Source of the DNA: Hyphochytrium catenoides
Lineage: Eukaryota > Sar > Hyphochytriomycetes > Hyphochytriales > Hyphochytriaceae
Direction of reading: 5' to 3'
NCBI GenBank assembly: GCA_900088475.1
Contig: FLMG01000641.1
Coordinates: 4,583-47,670, forward strand
Length of the DNA: 43,088 nucleotides
Shown here piece by piece: positions 11,101-24,800 of the stretch (the stretch's first letter is position 1; each line of letters opens with the position of its first letter). The position numbers and the translations under genes were made by a program. A model generated the notes under the pieces. The model ran no database searches, was not told the DNA's origin, and was given only the letters and a program-made list of their open reading frames with translations.

Positions 11101-14100
11101 CAGAAAAGAGGATGACAATCCCCATACAATGAAATAACCGCCAATATGTGCCGGCAGATGAAGTACGGAAAGCCGCCAAGTGGAACAGGACGTAACGACT
11201 TCCAAGCGAATAGAGGCAGGGCCCATCGCACCGTCATGAACTCCTTCAGGCTTTCCTCCAGGAGTGTGTCCCTCTCATACTCATTCTGTGTTTTCTTTGC
11301 CTGTTGCAACAGCTCCTGGCCGCGATACTGTAGGAGGTCCCCGAGAGAGAAAAATGACGAGCTCTGGACCCTGAGTAGCTCCGACAGGGAACTCGCCTCC
11401 CCTCCGTCATCAGCTACTGCGGCCATTAGCCGTTCCACTATAGACCTTGCAGCGTCATCTCCCTCGGGAGTTGTAACAAAGTCGGCAAATGTGACCTAAA
11501 CAGAGCACGCGTCGCACCAACTACTTAGACATTATAAGTGCAGTCGAGAGTGCAGAGAAGCTCCCAGCTTGTCCATATAGCAGAGCTTAGGGTGTCGTCA
11601 AGAACATCCGCCTTACCCTTGCCAGCAGTTTGCTACCAAAAATCTTGTGCGCTTTCTCTTCCACGCGTGGTGTCGTCCGCTCAACGTAGTTACAGGCAAC
11701 AATAAGAAGGGATAGGCCTTCAACACAGCGGACGACTAAGCGATACAGTGATGCAAGGGAGCGTTGTTCCGTCCTAAGGGCATTCTCTTTTTTCACTCTC
11801 TCCAGCTGTTCTTGTTGAGAATGCAGCGCAAGGACTCGGGTAAGAAGATTGCCCCTTGACGGCTTCGAGAAGTCATCAAGCGCTGGATTGTCGTCTCTGT
11901 TAATGGCCAAAGCATAAGGGGTGGCAGTCTCCATAAATCGCTGCAGTTGCCAAAGAGGCTCCTTCATTTCCTCCAAGAGTGACCTAACACCGAAGATTAG
12001 AAGCAAAGAACGCAGAGTGAAAAAGACGTCAATCGGATCTGCTATTCCTGTCTGTCACTCTTTCTACGACTCTCCGCCCTCCAATCTTTCATCAGTTTCC
12101 TTCAGCTGATGCTCCTCACGTTCTCTTTTACAATTTTGACCTGATGAGGTGAGACCTATCGTCCTCTGCCTTCCTTGCCAAATACGGTGCACGCTTACCT
12201 AGTGAACCTGCTCACTTGTACATTCTCCTTTGGCTTCGTAGGTGCTCCCAACAGGAGTTTCGACGAAACAGACGACGTGCCTTCGGACTTGGAGGGAATT
12301 TCTCGTGCGAGGCTGCAGTTCCAGAGCGGACGAAGAAGGCGACACAAGAAGAGGCACAGCCCATTATGGTGGCCAGACATGTAGATATCATCGTGCATAA
12401 CAACAGCACTACCCGACGACATTGGTCGATAGTCTGAGGCACGGTTGTCGTGATGCCGACAGAAGCATCGAGTTAGTGCAGAGTAAACTACCCTTGGTTC
12501 GCTAATGAAAGATAAGGACGCAGAGAAACCTCCGGCATAAGCATTGAATGCGAAAATGACAACGCAATAATGACAACTGACGGTCAAGAGGAGTAGTTAG
12601 GTAGACAGAGGGGGAGAATGGACAAAGAACTTTGCTGGCGACTGGATGCGCTTTGTCTCAAGAGGACGGTCCGGCTTACCCATAACACCCGGATGACCCC
12701 CAAAATCGAAGATCGCCCTAATCGCTCTGCCTTTTATTAATGCCTGGGTCTGAGAGTCAATGCCTCCTGGCGACATCATGGTGTCACTTCTTCCGCTTCC
12801 AGTCCCTTTAGCTGAGACTATGGAGGTAAAGATATCCCTTGGGACGCCACAGGCAAGAGAGAAGAGCATCGCACAAGTCTGGTCCACCCCAAAATATCGG
12901 AAAAAAGTTTCCAGCTGGTAGCTGTCGTGTTGTCTACTGGCAAGGATCTGGAAAAGATAATCCAGTGGTCGGACTTTGGTCAGCACATGCAATGAACGTG
13001 TTGTCAGGCAGAGAAAAGTAGCTCGAGAGCCGAGGTGCTGCGAAGCAAGGTCATGTAGATCTGGAAGCTGGTTCCTGCAGTGACAGCAAGAGGTATTCAC
13101 CGGAACAGAAGACGACGAAGAGCATCAATTCATTAGTCTGTTGTCCTTAATCAGCACTGAGGGCTTTCAGACTGACACGTCAACTAACGCAGACAATTAG
13201 CTCATAGCGTTCCTAGCCCATAACTGCATGAGGCTGAACAAAGGTTACGGGGTTGGAAATGCTAACAGAGGGGAGTATGACGGACGGCACACAGTCTTCA
13301 GGGAGCACGCAATAAGATGGTCATATTTCCAGGTGGATCAGCTCTAATTGCATCTTACCCTTGGCCGGTTGAAGTGGTTGATAATACGCGCTTGGAGCCA
13401 GTGATGAACCCTTGCCCTTGTAAGTCGGATTCCTGGTATGCATCCGGCTGTGCATAGTCGGGAGCTTCGGCTATCGCCCATACCTTTCCCGGTATAGACA
13501 CACGGGTCACAGCCTCCCTAAAGCCTAATCAAGGACAAGTAAAGAGGTGGTGGGTGTTAAGCTCTTCGTTGCTGATCAAGGAAGAGCCTTGAATTGCGGG
13601 CTCACCAATCTTCTTGTGCGTCTGGTATGGAACTCCAACAGATCTATTGGTGATAAGATCCCTGCTTACCGCAACCATGTTGTCTGTCCTCTCTGGCACT
13701 GAGTCTGCAAGGAGGAGAATGCCGTGACGATAGAAGGAGGTGTAAACGTTGGCAGGACTTTTGCCGGGCACAATGGCAGGAGGAAGACCCTCAAATGGCT
13801 CCCTTTGCTCATGTGACGCAGGAGGATCTACTGTGGGAGGTGGCAATCGTATGTGTACAACCTCTAAGGTAGTTGGGCTTCGCTCTCGACCTGATCTTTG
13901 AACATCCATTGGCGGCAATCCTGCAGTACCGATGCTACGAGGGTCAAGCCCCTTTCTGTCAATCCCAGCACCCATCAAGGTATTCTGACTCCCTGTAGCC
14001 CCCGCATTAAGAGGTACCAGGGAGGATTGTGGTTCGGGTCCAGGGACTAGGGCTGAAGACGGAAACGTAGTGAAGTAGAAGCGAATGCCTAAAGAGGACA

Positions 14101-15199
14101 CCGCAATGAGGTGCACCGCTCGAGATTCTGCAGTGGGAATGACAGAGAGCCCAACAATCTGCTGAACATTTCTGCCTTCAAAAAGCTGGCTGTCTGGACA
14201 GTTCGCACTCCGGCGATGATTCCTGGCACAGAAAGTGGCCGCTTCTCTGAAGACATTACGATTTGTAACGCGCTGGAGGGCTTCTCCACTGTCTCCAAGG
14301 TCGTAAACGTCCAGGGATCCGGTGGCGCTAATAGTGTAAAGGATATTTCTTTCGTTGTCCAATGCAATATCAACGAGTGGATCTGAGCTTCCAGAGCCCA
14401 GATTTCTTATAAATGAGGGGAGAAAGCCGGTGAGGGGGGAAGACGAGTGGTTGAGCTTGCGGCACTTCTTGGACCACCCCATGTAGCTGTTTAGTCCCTC
14501 ATCTCCGTCATAGACTAGCTCGTACAAGCCACCATCCTTACCGGCCATAAAAATCCGCCCTACCTTTGTACCGACGATCTTCAGCATATTGACATTATCG
14601 GAAGGGACAGAGAATTGCGTGGGTCTGAGGATCAGATTGCCAAGCAGAACGTCGTCGTTCTCAAAAGAGACGGCAAGCAGTACCACTTCCACAGGTGTAG
14701 CAATGACCAACAAGAACTTTACAAAGTCCTTGAAGACTGCTGACCGAGGGCGGACGAGCCCTACAGATACAATGACCTGATCTAAACCGTCGTACATTGT
14801 GAAGTCTTCTCCATTGGCGTAGTTCCAGATAAAGAGCTTGTTGTCAATGGAGAGCCAGGCGCGATTGATCTCTGGCAAGAGGTCCATCAAGGACAGCACT
14901 TCCAGCTCGCTATACTGGTCCAAGAGAGCTTGTGGAACTTGCTTTGTAGACGTCAGCTCTACCGGTGGGCTCCAAAGAGAGTGATAGGGCTCAAAAAAAT
15001 AGTTGTGCCGCTCAGATTCATCATTTAGCTGGTCCAGAAGCTCCGGATGCTTGCCATCAGCAAACATGTGCTGATTGATCACCTTCCCTGCATCAGATAG
15101 GCGCCCGTAGTCTATACGGTGCTTCCGGGAGGTGGTCGGCCTAGCATTTTCACCGACTCCATTCCGGGATGCAGCTCGGCCCGTGGAAATAGGCTCCAT
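8163..15199 (-). CDS. NUP155: Nucleoporin NUP155 (inner-ring scaffold)
   Basis: A long multi-exon gene. The ATG at 15199 is the first after an in-frame TAG. I placed exons 15199-13606, 13524-13359 and 13074-12680, and the last two, 8538-8331 and 8260-8163; coding blocks between them (near 12536-12195, 12006-11587, 11438-11226, 10463-10209, 9993-9724, 9560-9330, 9230-8850, 8775-8626) follow the family order but their edges are approximate. The first exon is the Nup155/Nup170 N-terminal beta-propeller (LSLMDLLPEINRAW, LFIWNYANGEDF, VGRIFMAGKDGGLYEL). KVWAIAEAP, the VLTKVRPLDYL block and SGHHNGLCLFLCRLLRPLW link to the alpha-solenoid, whose end carries LLSVSKLYNQFA and VDVGVPFLVL. NUP155 is a scaffold of the pore's inner ring, anchoring other nucleoporins and the membrane. 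Length is in line with the family's roughly 1,300-1,500 residues. Confidence 0.88.
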
Positions 15200-15928
15200 A
15201 GCTATGTCAGGGCTGAACAACAGCCCGTTCTCGCTCTAGCTGCAGTCTTATAGAGGAAAGTAGGGACCTGCGTTGGGACCTGCGTTAACAGAAGACAGAC
15301 TTTATAGACCAGGCTGCCTTTTGAACTCGATGTGGCGCACCTGGCTACCCACACGACCGGACCCCGCCTCTGGACTGCGGAGTAGCGTGGCGACCTGATC
15401 TCCGCTATGAAGACTGGGGGAGTCGAGCGCCAGCTAGTTTGTGCGCTTGCCTCTATGTCCCTTCTCTTTCATAGGCACTGGCTGCGGCTGACTATCGCGC
15501 TGGGATCTGCGACCACCGTCTCCTCCTGCAGATCCTGTGCAAACATCTCCCAACATCCTCTTCATCCTCCTCCTTCCCCTTCGCATCGCCACACCTTGCC
15601 CTTCAGCAGCGCCAGTCCTCCCCCGGGAGATATCCAAATTTCTCTGTAGTTTACCTGTACAGTTCGCCTTACAGAGGGACGATCAGAACTCAAGCCGTTG
15701 TTTATTGCTGGGAGCTCTATCTCAGCGACTCACTGTAGGAGACCCAATAGTCTTTCTACTCTCAGAAGATCCATCATCGTGCCTTCTACCTTCTTCAAGA
15801 CCTCGTCATAGACATTCCATGAGTTCGAACGGGGAGATAATTTTGTGAGACTCTCTCCTCTGGGCCGCACGGGCGTCAGTGCATAAAGCTTTACTTCCAA
15901 AGACTTAGAGGAGGACAGCTTCATCACC
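15200..15928. promoter_or_regulatory. Shared 5' region of NUP155 and ARMT1
   Basis: This 0.73-kb stretch separates two head-to-head genes and contains no convincing exon. Next to NUP155 the 12-base unit gggacctgcgtt occurs twice in direct succession (about 15267-15290). A purine/pyrimidine-skewed patch at 15530-15620 produces open frames on both strands that I regard as chance. Confidence 0.4.
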
Positions 15929-17496
15929 ATGCACCGCTTGCCAGATAATGGCCTATTGAGGTTTGAGGGCAGGCATCGTCCGCCACCACCCTTGCTAGTA
16001 GGAGAACCCGGCAGCTTCGCGCAGCTCTCGATGAAGGACAGAGTACCTCGTGCAGCCCTAGACATCTGCGATCAGATGAAAGATGAACTTACAAATGAGC
16101 AGATTGAACGTCTTAGGGGTGTTTATGATGGCCTGATCAACGATTCCCTCATTCCTGAACTAGCTACAGAGCGGGAGGCTGGGGAGCAGGACAAGTATTG
16201 GAGAAAGTACGCAGGGAAACGGTGGTCGGAGCTCCCATGGTTCGTGGCAGAGGTGTACCTCTATCGTGTCCTCTTAGAGTTCTCTGGCTACTATGAGACC
16301 AACAAGGATCCGTTCTACTACAGGTATGCTCGTACAACAATCAAGCTGCATTGGCTGTAGCTGACCAACTGAATAGCAAACTGGGAGAACTGCAGAAGCC
16401 ATCAACTTGGTCTCTTCTCTGCGGAGCGCTAGAAGGTGTGCAGAAGGTCGAACGAAGATATGCACTGAAAAGCTTACTGAGCTTCAGTCTCTGGGGAAAT
16501 CGAGCAGACGGCTGCTATAAGAAGGTTCATTTCGATACGTCCTTAAGGCAACTCCACCGTGATAGTGATCAATCTTCTTCTTTGCTTTAGGTAGCAGACG
16601 CGACTGGCACCCGAATAGAGCTGACTGTGGAGCAGAACAATCTCTTGATTGACGATTCTGAGAAGGTCATTAATCATTTGGAGACCGGGACAGGCCCAAA
16701 GAATGTCGCTGTCATTACCGATAACAGCGGCGTGGAGGTAACGTGCAAATGATTGACGTCAGGGTTGGCACGTGCACCTAATGCTGCTTTCTCAGCTTCT
16801 GATGGATCTTGCCCTAGTGGATCACCTTCTTTCAGCGGTCAGTACATGAAATGCCTTCATGGCTCTTTTGACTTTGTTGGCCTCTCCTATCGTGCTGACG
16901 CTTCTTTGGGCTGATTCCTACAGAACTGGGCTGCTATTGTGGACTTGCATGTCAAGGCTCATCCTACCTTTGTCTCAGATGCCACAGAGGCAGACGTGCG
17001 ATGGACCATTGAATACATCGCAGCCGTAGCTACAGGCGCGCACTCAGTTGGCTTGGAAGGGGAGGACGATAGGGAGGTGCTAAGCGCTCTTGCACGCCGG
17101 TTGGCACTATATCTCAGAGAGGACAGACTGAGATTGACATCAAACGCTTTCTGGAATAGCCCACTTTTTTTCTGGGACATGCCTACATTTCTCTATGAGC
17201 AGTTACAGCCATATCACCTCATCATTCTCAAGGGTGACGCGAACTACCGCCGGTTGCTAGGAGACAGCCGATGGCCAGCCACCCTAAGGATGCAGGATAT
17301 CGTAGATTATTTCCCTGCACCTTTCGTGAGTCTGCGTACACTCAAGTCGGACGCGGTAGTCGGGATAACTGCTGAAGAACTGGAGAGACTGAACGAGACC
17401 GATACGGAATGGAGATTTAATGGCAGACGCGGCGTTATACAAGCAGTACTTAGCCCTAGCGCTACTAATGCAAGATCTGCTTCTACCATCGCGTAG
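15929..17496 (+). CDS. ARMT1: Damage-control phosphatase ARMT1 (DUF89)
   Basis: Five exons (15929-16323, 16377-16524, 16591-16737, 16796-16837, 16924-17496) give 434 residues; an in-frame TAA upstream fixes the ATG. The protein belongs to the DUF89/ARMT1 family, metal-dependent phosphatases that hydrolyse damaged or excess sugar phosphates; the human member has also been reported to methylate PCNA carboxylates. Seen: the N-terminal KDRVPRAALD block; ELPWFVAEVYLYR and DPFYY, typical of the helical domain; SLWGNRAD; the active-site segment TDNSGVELLMDLALVD with the metal-binding Asp/Asn; KAHPTFVSD; and the C-terminal LKGDANYRRLLGDSRW and LRTLKSDAVVG motifs. All expected catalytic motifs are present, so the gene looks functional. 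It points away from NUP155 and toward GFRP. Confidence 0.9.
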
Positions 17497-17809
17497 AAGG
17501 GCGAGGACTAGCAGAGGCAAATGCCAAGGGTAAAGGGGTGCTGGGTCACAATATGTGATGCTGGGTCATAGTACAGAAGACTAGAGGCTCGGACAGGACC
17601 TGAGCTCCGTTCCACTTTCCTCAAGTCTTGGGTGGCAGACTTTACTCTGCTCAAACCTGCCCTTCCTATCATCCGCTGAAGTCCCTTATGTCGTCCTTGA
17701 AGTGGATGGCCGCACCATCTAGAATAGGGCAGTGCGTTCTCCCCACCTCCGCCGATGATAGCAGAATGGGAGGAAGATGTAAGAATATATGGGCTTGCTC
17801 GTCTTCGCT
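17497..17809. other. Convergent 3' spacer ARMT1/GFRP
   Basis: 313 bp between two stop codons. I see only short frames, no recognisable exon and no repeat. Confidence 0.5.
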
Positions 17810-18310
17810 CTAGTACTCCCGAGGTCTTGCTGGGGCCATGGCTGGGTTCTGCTGCGTTGGGTCAGGGTGGGCCTCAGCCTCCCTGTAGAGTGTCCATAGA
17901 ATGGTCTGTCCAGCTCCGGTCATGCCACAAAGCTTGAACCCAATGGTGGAGAGTCTGTCGAGCACTATTCGCGGGCACTGCGGTGTAGAATAATGCCTGG
18001 TAGTAGCGAGAAAGGATCAGCGTCACTTCACAGTCTAGGTTTGCAGCGCTCCTATCCCTTCCTAACTTACTTATACGTTTGACAGTTGCTTTGAACCAGC
18101 TTGGCACCTAGAAACTGAAGGAGCCAGAAGAGAGGCATTAGTAGCTTATGACCCCCGAGCAAGAAGGTCAAGGGTGAGGACAGTCGGAGGAATGTCTTTG
18201 AGACTTGAAGCTGCCTAGTGTACCTCCATCAGCCCAAGATCTGAATCAGAGTCTCCCACCACGGTAGGGCCGCGAGTGTAGTTGATCTCCGTGGATATCA
18301 CGATGTACAT
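17810..18310 (-). CDS. GCHFR: GTP cyclohydrolase I feedback regulatory protein (GFRP)
   Basis: Three exons (18310-18224, 18114-18071, 17996-17810) encode 105 residues. The first two exons are tiny, so the gene is easy to miss. It reads like animal GFRP along its length: VISTEI near the start, then GPTVVGDSDSD and LME, FLGAK, CPRIVLDRL and the C-terminal GMTGAGQTILWTLYRE. In animals GFRP forms pentamers that clamp GTP cyclohydrolase I and relay inhibition by tetrahydrobiopterin and stimulation by phenylalanine. This protein has about 20 extra residues after the usual end. The match is strong for fold; that it regulates the local GTP cyclohydrolase I is inference, since no such gene is in the window. 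It converges with ARMT1. Confidence 0.88.
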
Positions 18311-19911
18311 TGCTGAGAGACTGCGAGAATTACGCTGCTTTTCCTCACCCTTCTTCCGACGGTCAGCCTCCAGCACTCTAAAGCTTGATTGCCGTCTCTC
18401 TGTTGCTCTTTACTGAGAGCACTCTCCAATGTACCAAGAGATAGAGACGACAGGCAAGAGAAGAAGTGGTGGCGCAATTAGTTCTGTTGGGAGATGATGC
18501 GCAGGGACCTGAGTCTAAACGAGTCGATCCTAGAGCAAGAACCTTCTCCCTCGGCAACCTCGTAGTTGAAGTACAAACAGAGCTTTCGACAAGCATCAGC
18601 TCCTCAGACCGCACCGGAGCCGCAAACGGTGATGTTCGAGAATTCCTGTTGAAGTTGCCCATCCAAAAGCACCAATGAACTAGGAAGCAATCTCCTTTCT
18701 CTTACATTGCTCCAACAACTCTCTGTCTTCCTCCGTCATCATGTGAAGGAGGGCAGAGTTCCCTGCTCTGTAGATGTTTGCTGTACATACGTTCTTGGCT
18801 GGCTCCTTATTACCTGCCTTGGTAGAGCAATAGAGTTATTTATATGAGGCCATCAATGTGTCCATAAATATTAAGCTGTCCATTGACGGGCTATCTTCCA
18901 TGTCTTCTGCCAATCTGTCTCTCTCTCTCTCGCTGTCTCAGCTCTGTCCTCCCTGCTCTCATTTGTCCTTGGCCTCCCTGTCTCTCTGTCTGTTTCTCCC
19001 TTAGTACAGTCGTACTCCTAGAATGCGGATGAAGCGCGTAGACGACCCGCTACGACTCTGGCAGGCGGCCTCTCCTTCAGCGTCATCGTATGGTCAACTC
19101 TTCTCTTTCCCACTTGCGTGAGTCTCGTCCGCTGAACACCTCAGCGACTCCTCATCAGTGTCGCCACATCTGCGGTGTGTCATAATGATGGCGTTTGGCA
19201 CAGCCTCCGGCTTGCTCTTGGCTTATGTCCTAAACATGATTGCTCTTAAGCTCCGAGTCGCGCCACGCTCAATCTACAAGGTGGATATGCTCCACATTAG
19301 GATAACCTGTCCTTGCGCTTCATCACTCGCACCAACTCTCTCATTGTCCGCCATTGGCCAGCGGCAGTAGCTGGGGCCCAGGTGTAATGAAGTTGTGCAG
19401 GGCTACTGCGCTTATCTATGAGTCTTTGTATTTAGATGAGTTATCTCCTCTCACTGGGATGCTAGCCTCTGCGACCCGTCGTGGTCAATGGACGTACCAT
19501 ATGGGCCGGACCCTCATCTTATAGGCAACGCTTTATCCGGTCCAAGCTTATGCTGCTTGCAAGGATACCCGTCATACCTTCCGTCCAGAGACTGCCGCAT
19601 CCAGCCGCTTTCCACGCCTTCTAACCCCAAAAAAATATGCCCCATGGGTTGGTTACTGCTGCCCAGCCATGACAGTGTGACCTGCGTTATCGTTGCTCTC
19701 TACTTCTGCATGGCATCCAAGAATCCGTCCCACGCGAGACATCTGTCCAGGCTGAAGACGTAAGATTGACAAGAAGATAATTCTTTGCCTCACTTAGCCT
19801 CTGAGCATGGTAGCCACGAATAGGCCAAGCATGAGGCTGAAAGGATTCCTTGTGGCGAGGACTCTTGAGCTAGCTCCAATCATTCTCTTACTTCACGGCA
19901 GCCATGGGCTT
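18311..19911. other. Spacer between GFRP and ADAT2, mostly without recognised genes
   Basis: 1.6 kb. Apart from a possible membrane microprotein at 19021-19370 (separate entry) I find only short unsupported frames. Part of 18890-19000 is ctctct-rich. Confidence 0.4.
19024..19370 (+). CDS. Possible single-span membrane microprotein
   Basis: A tentative model starts at an ATG at 19024 (a second ATG follows two codons later), splices a 66-bp intron from about 19093 to 19158, and reads a hydrophobic stretch containing MMAFGTASGLLLAYVLNMIA, which would be one membrane span, followed by basic residues (KLRVAPRSIYK). A further intron of about 80 bp could place a stop near 19370; reading straight on gives the same stop region. 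Frame and intron sizes fit the window's pattern, but I recognise no family, so this may be chance. Confidence 0.25.
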
Positions 19912-21120
<1,209 letters not shown>

Positions 21121-21806
21121 GACCTGCAGTGCTTCCTGGTACACGGCATCAAGGAAACTCCTCCGGCGGCAAGCCACGTGCTAAAACTGTCCCGGAGCGT
21201 CGAGGAGCTCGTTGCCTGCCTTACAAGTTCTCCTACCGACGCGTCACGAGGGCTGCTCACCTTAGTAACACTGATGACTGATGTACCTCCTAGAGAACGG
21301 AAAGGAAAGGAAAGAAGCAGCCTGCTGTACACAGCAGCAGCAGGAGGAGACGAGGGAAGAAGCAACAGCGGCTCATCGACACATGGAGACAAGGGCCAGG
21401 GCCCAGAGGCCAGGAGCCATCATCATCAGAAGCTCTGGTTGGCTGTATCGGGCCGATCCAGGGGTAGGTCTGGCTGGAAGCGCCAGTAGAGACAACTCCT
21501 TGCCTTCCTGTGCATTCCTACTCCCGCGTCAGCCGCAGTGGATTGTCAAGGCTCATCAGATCTCATCCCAAGGAACGGCGTGACACAGCTTCTCCTCGAC
21601 AGCTGTTTCAGTTGCCCATGAGCAGCCGCGCTGTCACGTCAATGCACTGAGATCGTCGATTAGCACGGTGCTGGGGATCCCAAAGGTTAGTGGTGACGAT
21701 TACAGGCAAAACTTTAACGAGCGTCCTCAGCGCTTGAAGGAGCTATCCTTTGTGGCTGTCGATTGTCCCGCAGATCCTGTAGAGTTTGATCCGTCCAAAA
21801 GGAGTC
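21121..21806. promoter_or_regulatory. Shared 5' region of ADAT2 and the B-box/DUF2009 gene
   Basis: 0.69 kb between head-to-head genes. It includes a purine-rich patch (about 21300-21370, with gaaag and cagcag units) and no convincing exon. Confidence 0.35.
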
Positions 21807-24800
21807 ATGGACAGATCCAGTGAGGAAGAAGAGTATCCTTCGGGTCCTGCTCCTCCTTCCGAGGACCCAGCGGGAAAAGTGGACAGTGAGAGAACTCCCG
21901 GAACAGCCGAGAAGCGGAAGAGCTCGAGGCGACTAAGTGAAATGCTTGAGAGTCTGCAAGATGAGGATGATGACCTCATGGCGTCTGAAATGGAAGGGTA
22001 AGCACTGCAGACAACAAGCTCTCGGCCAATTCTCCTTCTGATGGTGCTCCAGTGTTCACTTCCTACCTCCTGTCGTTTGGCTTATCCTCTCATGTGCCAA
22101 CGGTTTGCTTCCTTCATCATCGGGACACCACTGTCATATCCTCCTAACGTATCCTGTTATTTAGACCCGAGGAGGATGCTTCACTGGGCCCGATGCGGGC
22201 TGCGAAGGAAGGCAACTGTGTGGAGTGCGACGAGGACCTTGCCATTCTCTTCTGTGAGCAGTGTACCGATCACTTCTGTCAGCTTTGTTTTGAGATGCAA
22301 CACCGCAAGGGCAGCCGCGTGCAGCACTCCGTACAGCCGATTCTGAGAGGCAATCCAGAGGCGCCACAGGTACATTGTCCTTTTGATCGTTGACCCTACA
22401 ACGAAAAACAGCATTGTCTCTTCTCTTCTAGCTTTCCGCATTCCGTGTGCTCTCCTCCGCTTTCCCCCGCTTAACTTTTGGATTCCTACTTTTGCGGTCC
22501 GGCCGCACCTCTGACGGTGTCACTTATTTCGCACTTTGGCTTCTCCCTGCGGCTTTCTTCAACAGGAGACAAGTGAGATGTTGCCAGTTCACAGCCCAGA
22601 AGAAGACGAGGAAGATCAGGAGACTTTTCCCTCTAAATCCAAGAGCAAGTCCGACAATATATGCAGCGCTGTGGGGAATATTTTCCGCTCTCCTGTCGCG
22701 CTTCTATCGAGACCTGCGCATCAATCTTTGACTCTTGAAGGACAAAGTGGGAGCCAGGGGGCAGGGCTCCAAGGGGTGGCTCCTATGAGCGACCGAGCCA
22801 AGTTCATACCACTAAGACTTACTTACGAGCAACGGAAGAGACTCAGGACACTGGAGGCCGCTTTGAAGGTAACCTTAACCTGAGATCGTGGAAGGATAGG
22901 GTAGGGAAGAATGCACACCAAAACGTACCGGGCCAGGGGGCAATTAGAGAGAATCGAATGGATGAGAATGATCACGGAAAGAGGGGCCTGAATGTGATGG
23001 CGGAGGTCTTAATAACCTTTCACTGCAACGGGTCCCGGTGGATCTATCCTTCTGTCGCTTCTCACAAGTATCTTCCTCTCTTCATCCAGGTTAGCCGATA
23101 TACGGACCGGCTAGATATTGCCGCGTCCAAGGCAAAGTCAAAGCGGCTCAAACTCCAGCTGCAGGAGGTTTGCGGGGTCCTCTCTGGGTTGGTGGTGGCG
23201 ACGGACTACAAGGTTGGACAGGAGGTCATCCGCGAGAGTGAGTTTCCGAAGTACGAGACGTTCTTCCAAGACCTTTTTGAGTTGGGAAGAAGATATAAGA
23301 TCATGAACCCAGGTAACTGACAAGTAGCAAGATAAGAGAGCAGAGAAAGAGAACTATTGTGATTGGCTGCCAGAGAACCGACGGAGAGGGGAGTTAAGGG
23401 TTCTGGAGATAAGAGAGGAGAGAGTTACAACGAAAGAGAGTAGAGACAATGACTCCAGGGCACTCAGAGACGAGGATCGTGCCACGGCAATCGCGATGTA
23501 GCGAGAGAGAGAGGAGCCAGCATCCATCTGAGGATTTGACACCGACTAACTGTGTCCATCGAGTAGAAAAGATGCGCGGCGATTATGGGAAATTGCTCTA
23601 CTTGATGCAGGACGCTGTGTCTCCTCAGGTCCAGGAGTTACTTGGCCTTAACGTCAAGAGAGAAATCCGCACAGTTTATGCACTGTTGAGAGCTAACGGT
23701 ACGATCTCATGAGATCTATCTCCCATCCAACGGCGCGTCGCACTGAATTTTTTTATATTTGTCTTTTTTGTTGGATTATTGGATGTAGATGGGCTGAGCT
23801 TGTTAGAGGATCCTAGGATTGAGCTTGCAACCCGTGTAATCGCGCCTGAAGGCAAGACTAGAGCGCAAATCCAGCGGGAGATAGCGGCGAAGGTGTGGCA
23901 TTTAGTCTGACGATCTCTTTGTGATTTGTGACCTGCAACATGTTGTTTGCAATCAAAAGTATATCCCCTCTTTCGTTCCTTGCCATCTTTCCTAAATAAT
24001 GCTAAACGCAGGAGGACGCCAGGAAGCAGCTCGTCCGTAGCTATACAACGCGAAAGCTCACTGCTGAGACGATAGAGCAGTGCCTCTACTCCTTGGCGGA
24101 CAACAACTACTATTTATATTATGACAGGGACCCCATAGACAAGATGATAGGCTCCCTTAAGAAGTACTTCTCACCCAGCAGGTGAGCCAGCGAGAGGGAG
24201 CAGAGCAGAGTCAGAGAACCGGCAGTGAAGGCAAACCTAACACTTCGCAATCGCAGTATAGAAGAAGGGTTTTCGCTAGCGATAGTAGAAGGGATGGATG
24301 GCGCACGCCTCTCTCATAATCACGAACGCCAGTACAACTTCGTGCTGCAGTCTCTGCTGCTATGGAGAGAGGTCAGTAAGGAGGCACTCTAGGGGGTACC
24401 CTGTAGAAACATGGTGTCACTGTCTTCTACCGTCAATCCTCATGTTGCCTTGGGTACAGTTCTTCTGTTTGCATCTCCCTTGTCCTCGAAATGGAGTTAC
24501 TCTTGCCTCTCCTTTCCTCCCAACAGCGTGACTGTGAAAAGGAAGTGCGCTTTCTGCTTGCTAAGGGATCTTGTACCTGTTAGGTGATCAACGATATGTT
24601 TCGCCTCTGGTATCTGACCGACGAAGATATTCTGGCTGAGGATAACGCCTACATACTGACCGATACTGGACAGGGTCTGCATAGGGTGCAGGTCAGTGCC
24701 GGTCACTTCTTTGTTCTGGTTCCTCTTCTTGGGATCTTGCGCCAAATCCTGCTTGCCTCAGTGCCTCAGTAGAGTAGCCCTCTAACACGTCTTCCTTGTG

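Noticed and set aside
13529-13610. Continuation of the first NUP155 exon to a TGA at 13529.
   Set aside because: A gtgagc donor at 13605 and an acceptor at 13525 link in frame to the conserved KVWAIAEAP block, so the tail is intron.
15407-15649. Open frames on both strands in the NUP155/ARMT1 spacer.
   Set aside because: Skewed base composition explains both; neither has a family match or a splice partner, and both lie between two well-fixed start codons.
17830-17990. A GxTGAGQT-like string that recalls a Walker A motif in the minus-strand gene.
   Set aside because: It lacks the GK[ST] lysine and matches the conserved GMTGxGQT segment of GFRP instead.
19519-19760. Minus-strand pieces (for example a frame with VESGWMRQSLDGR) that could be spliced into a short protein.
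   Set aside because: The needed introns would be about 36 and 26 bp, below anything well supported here, and no family is recognisable.
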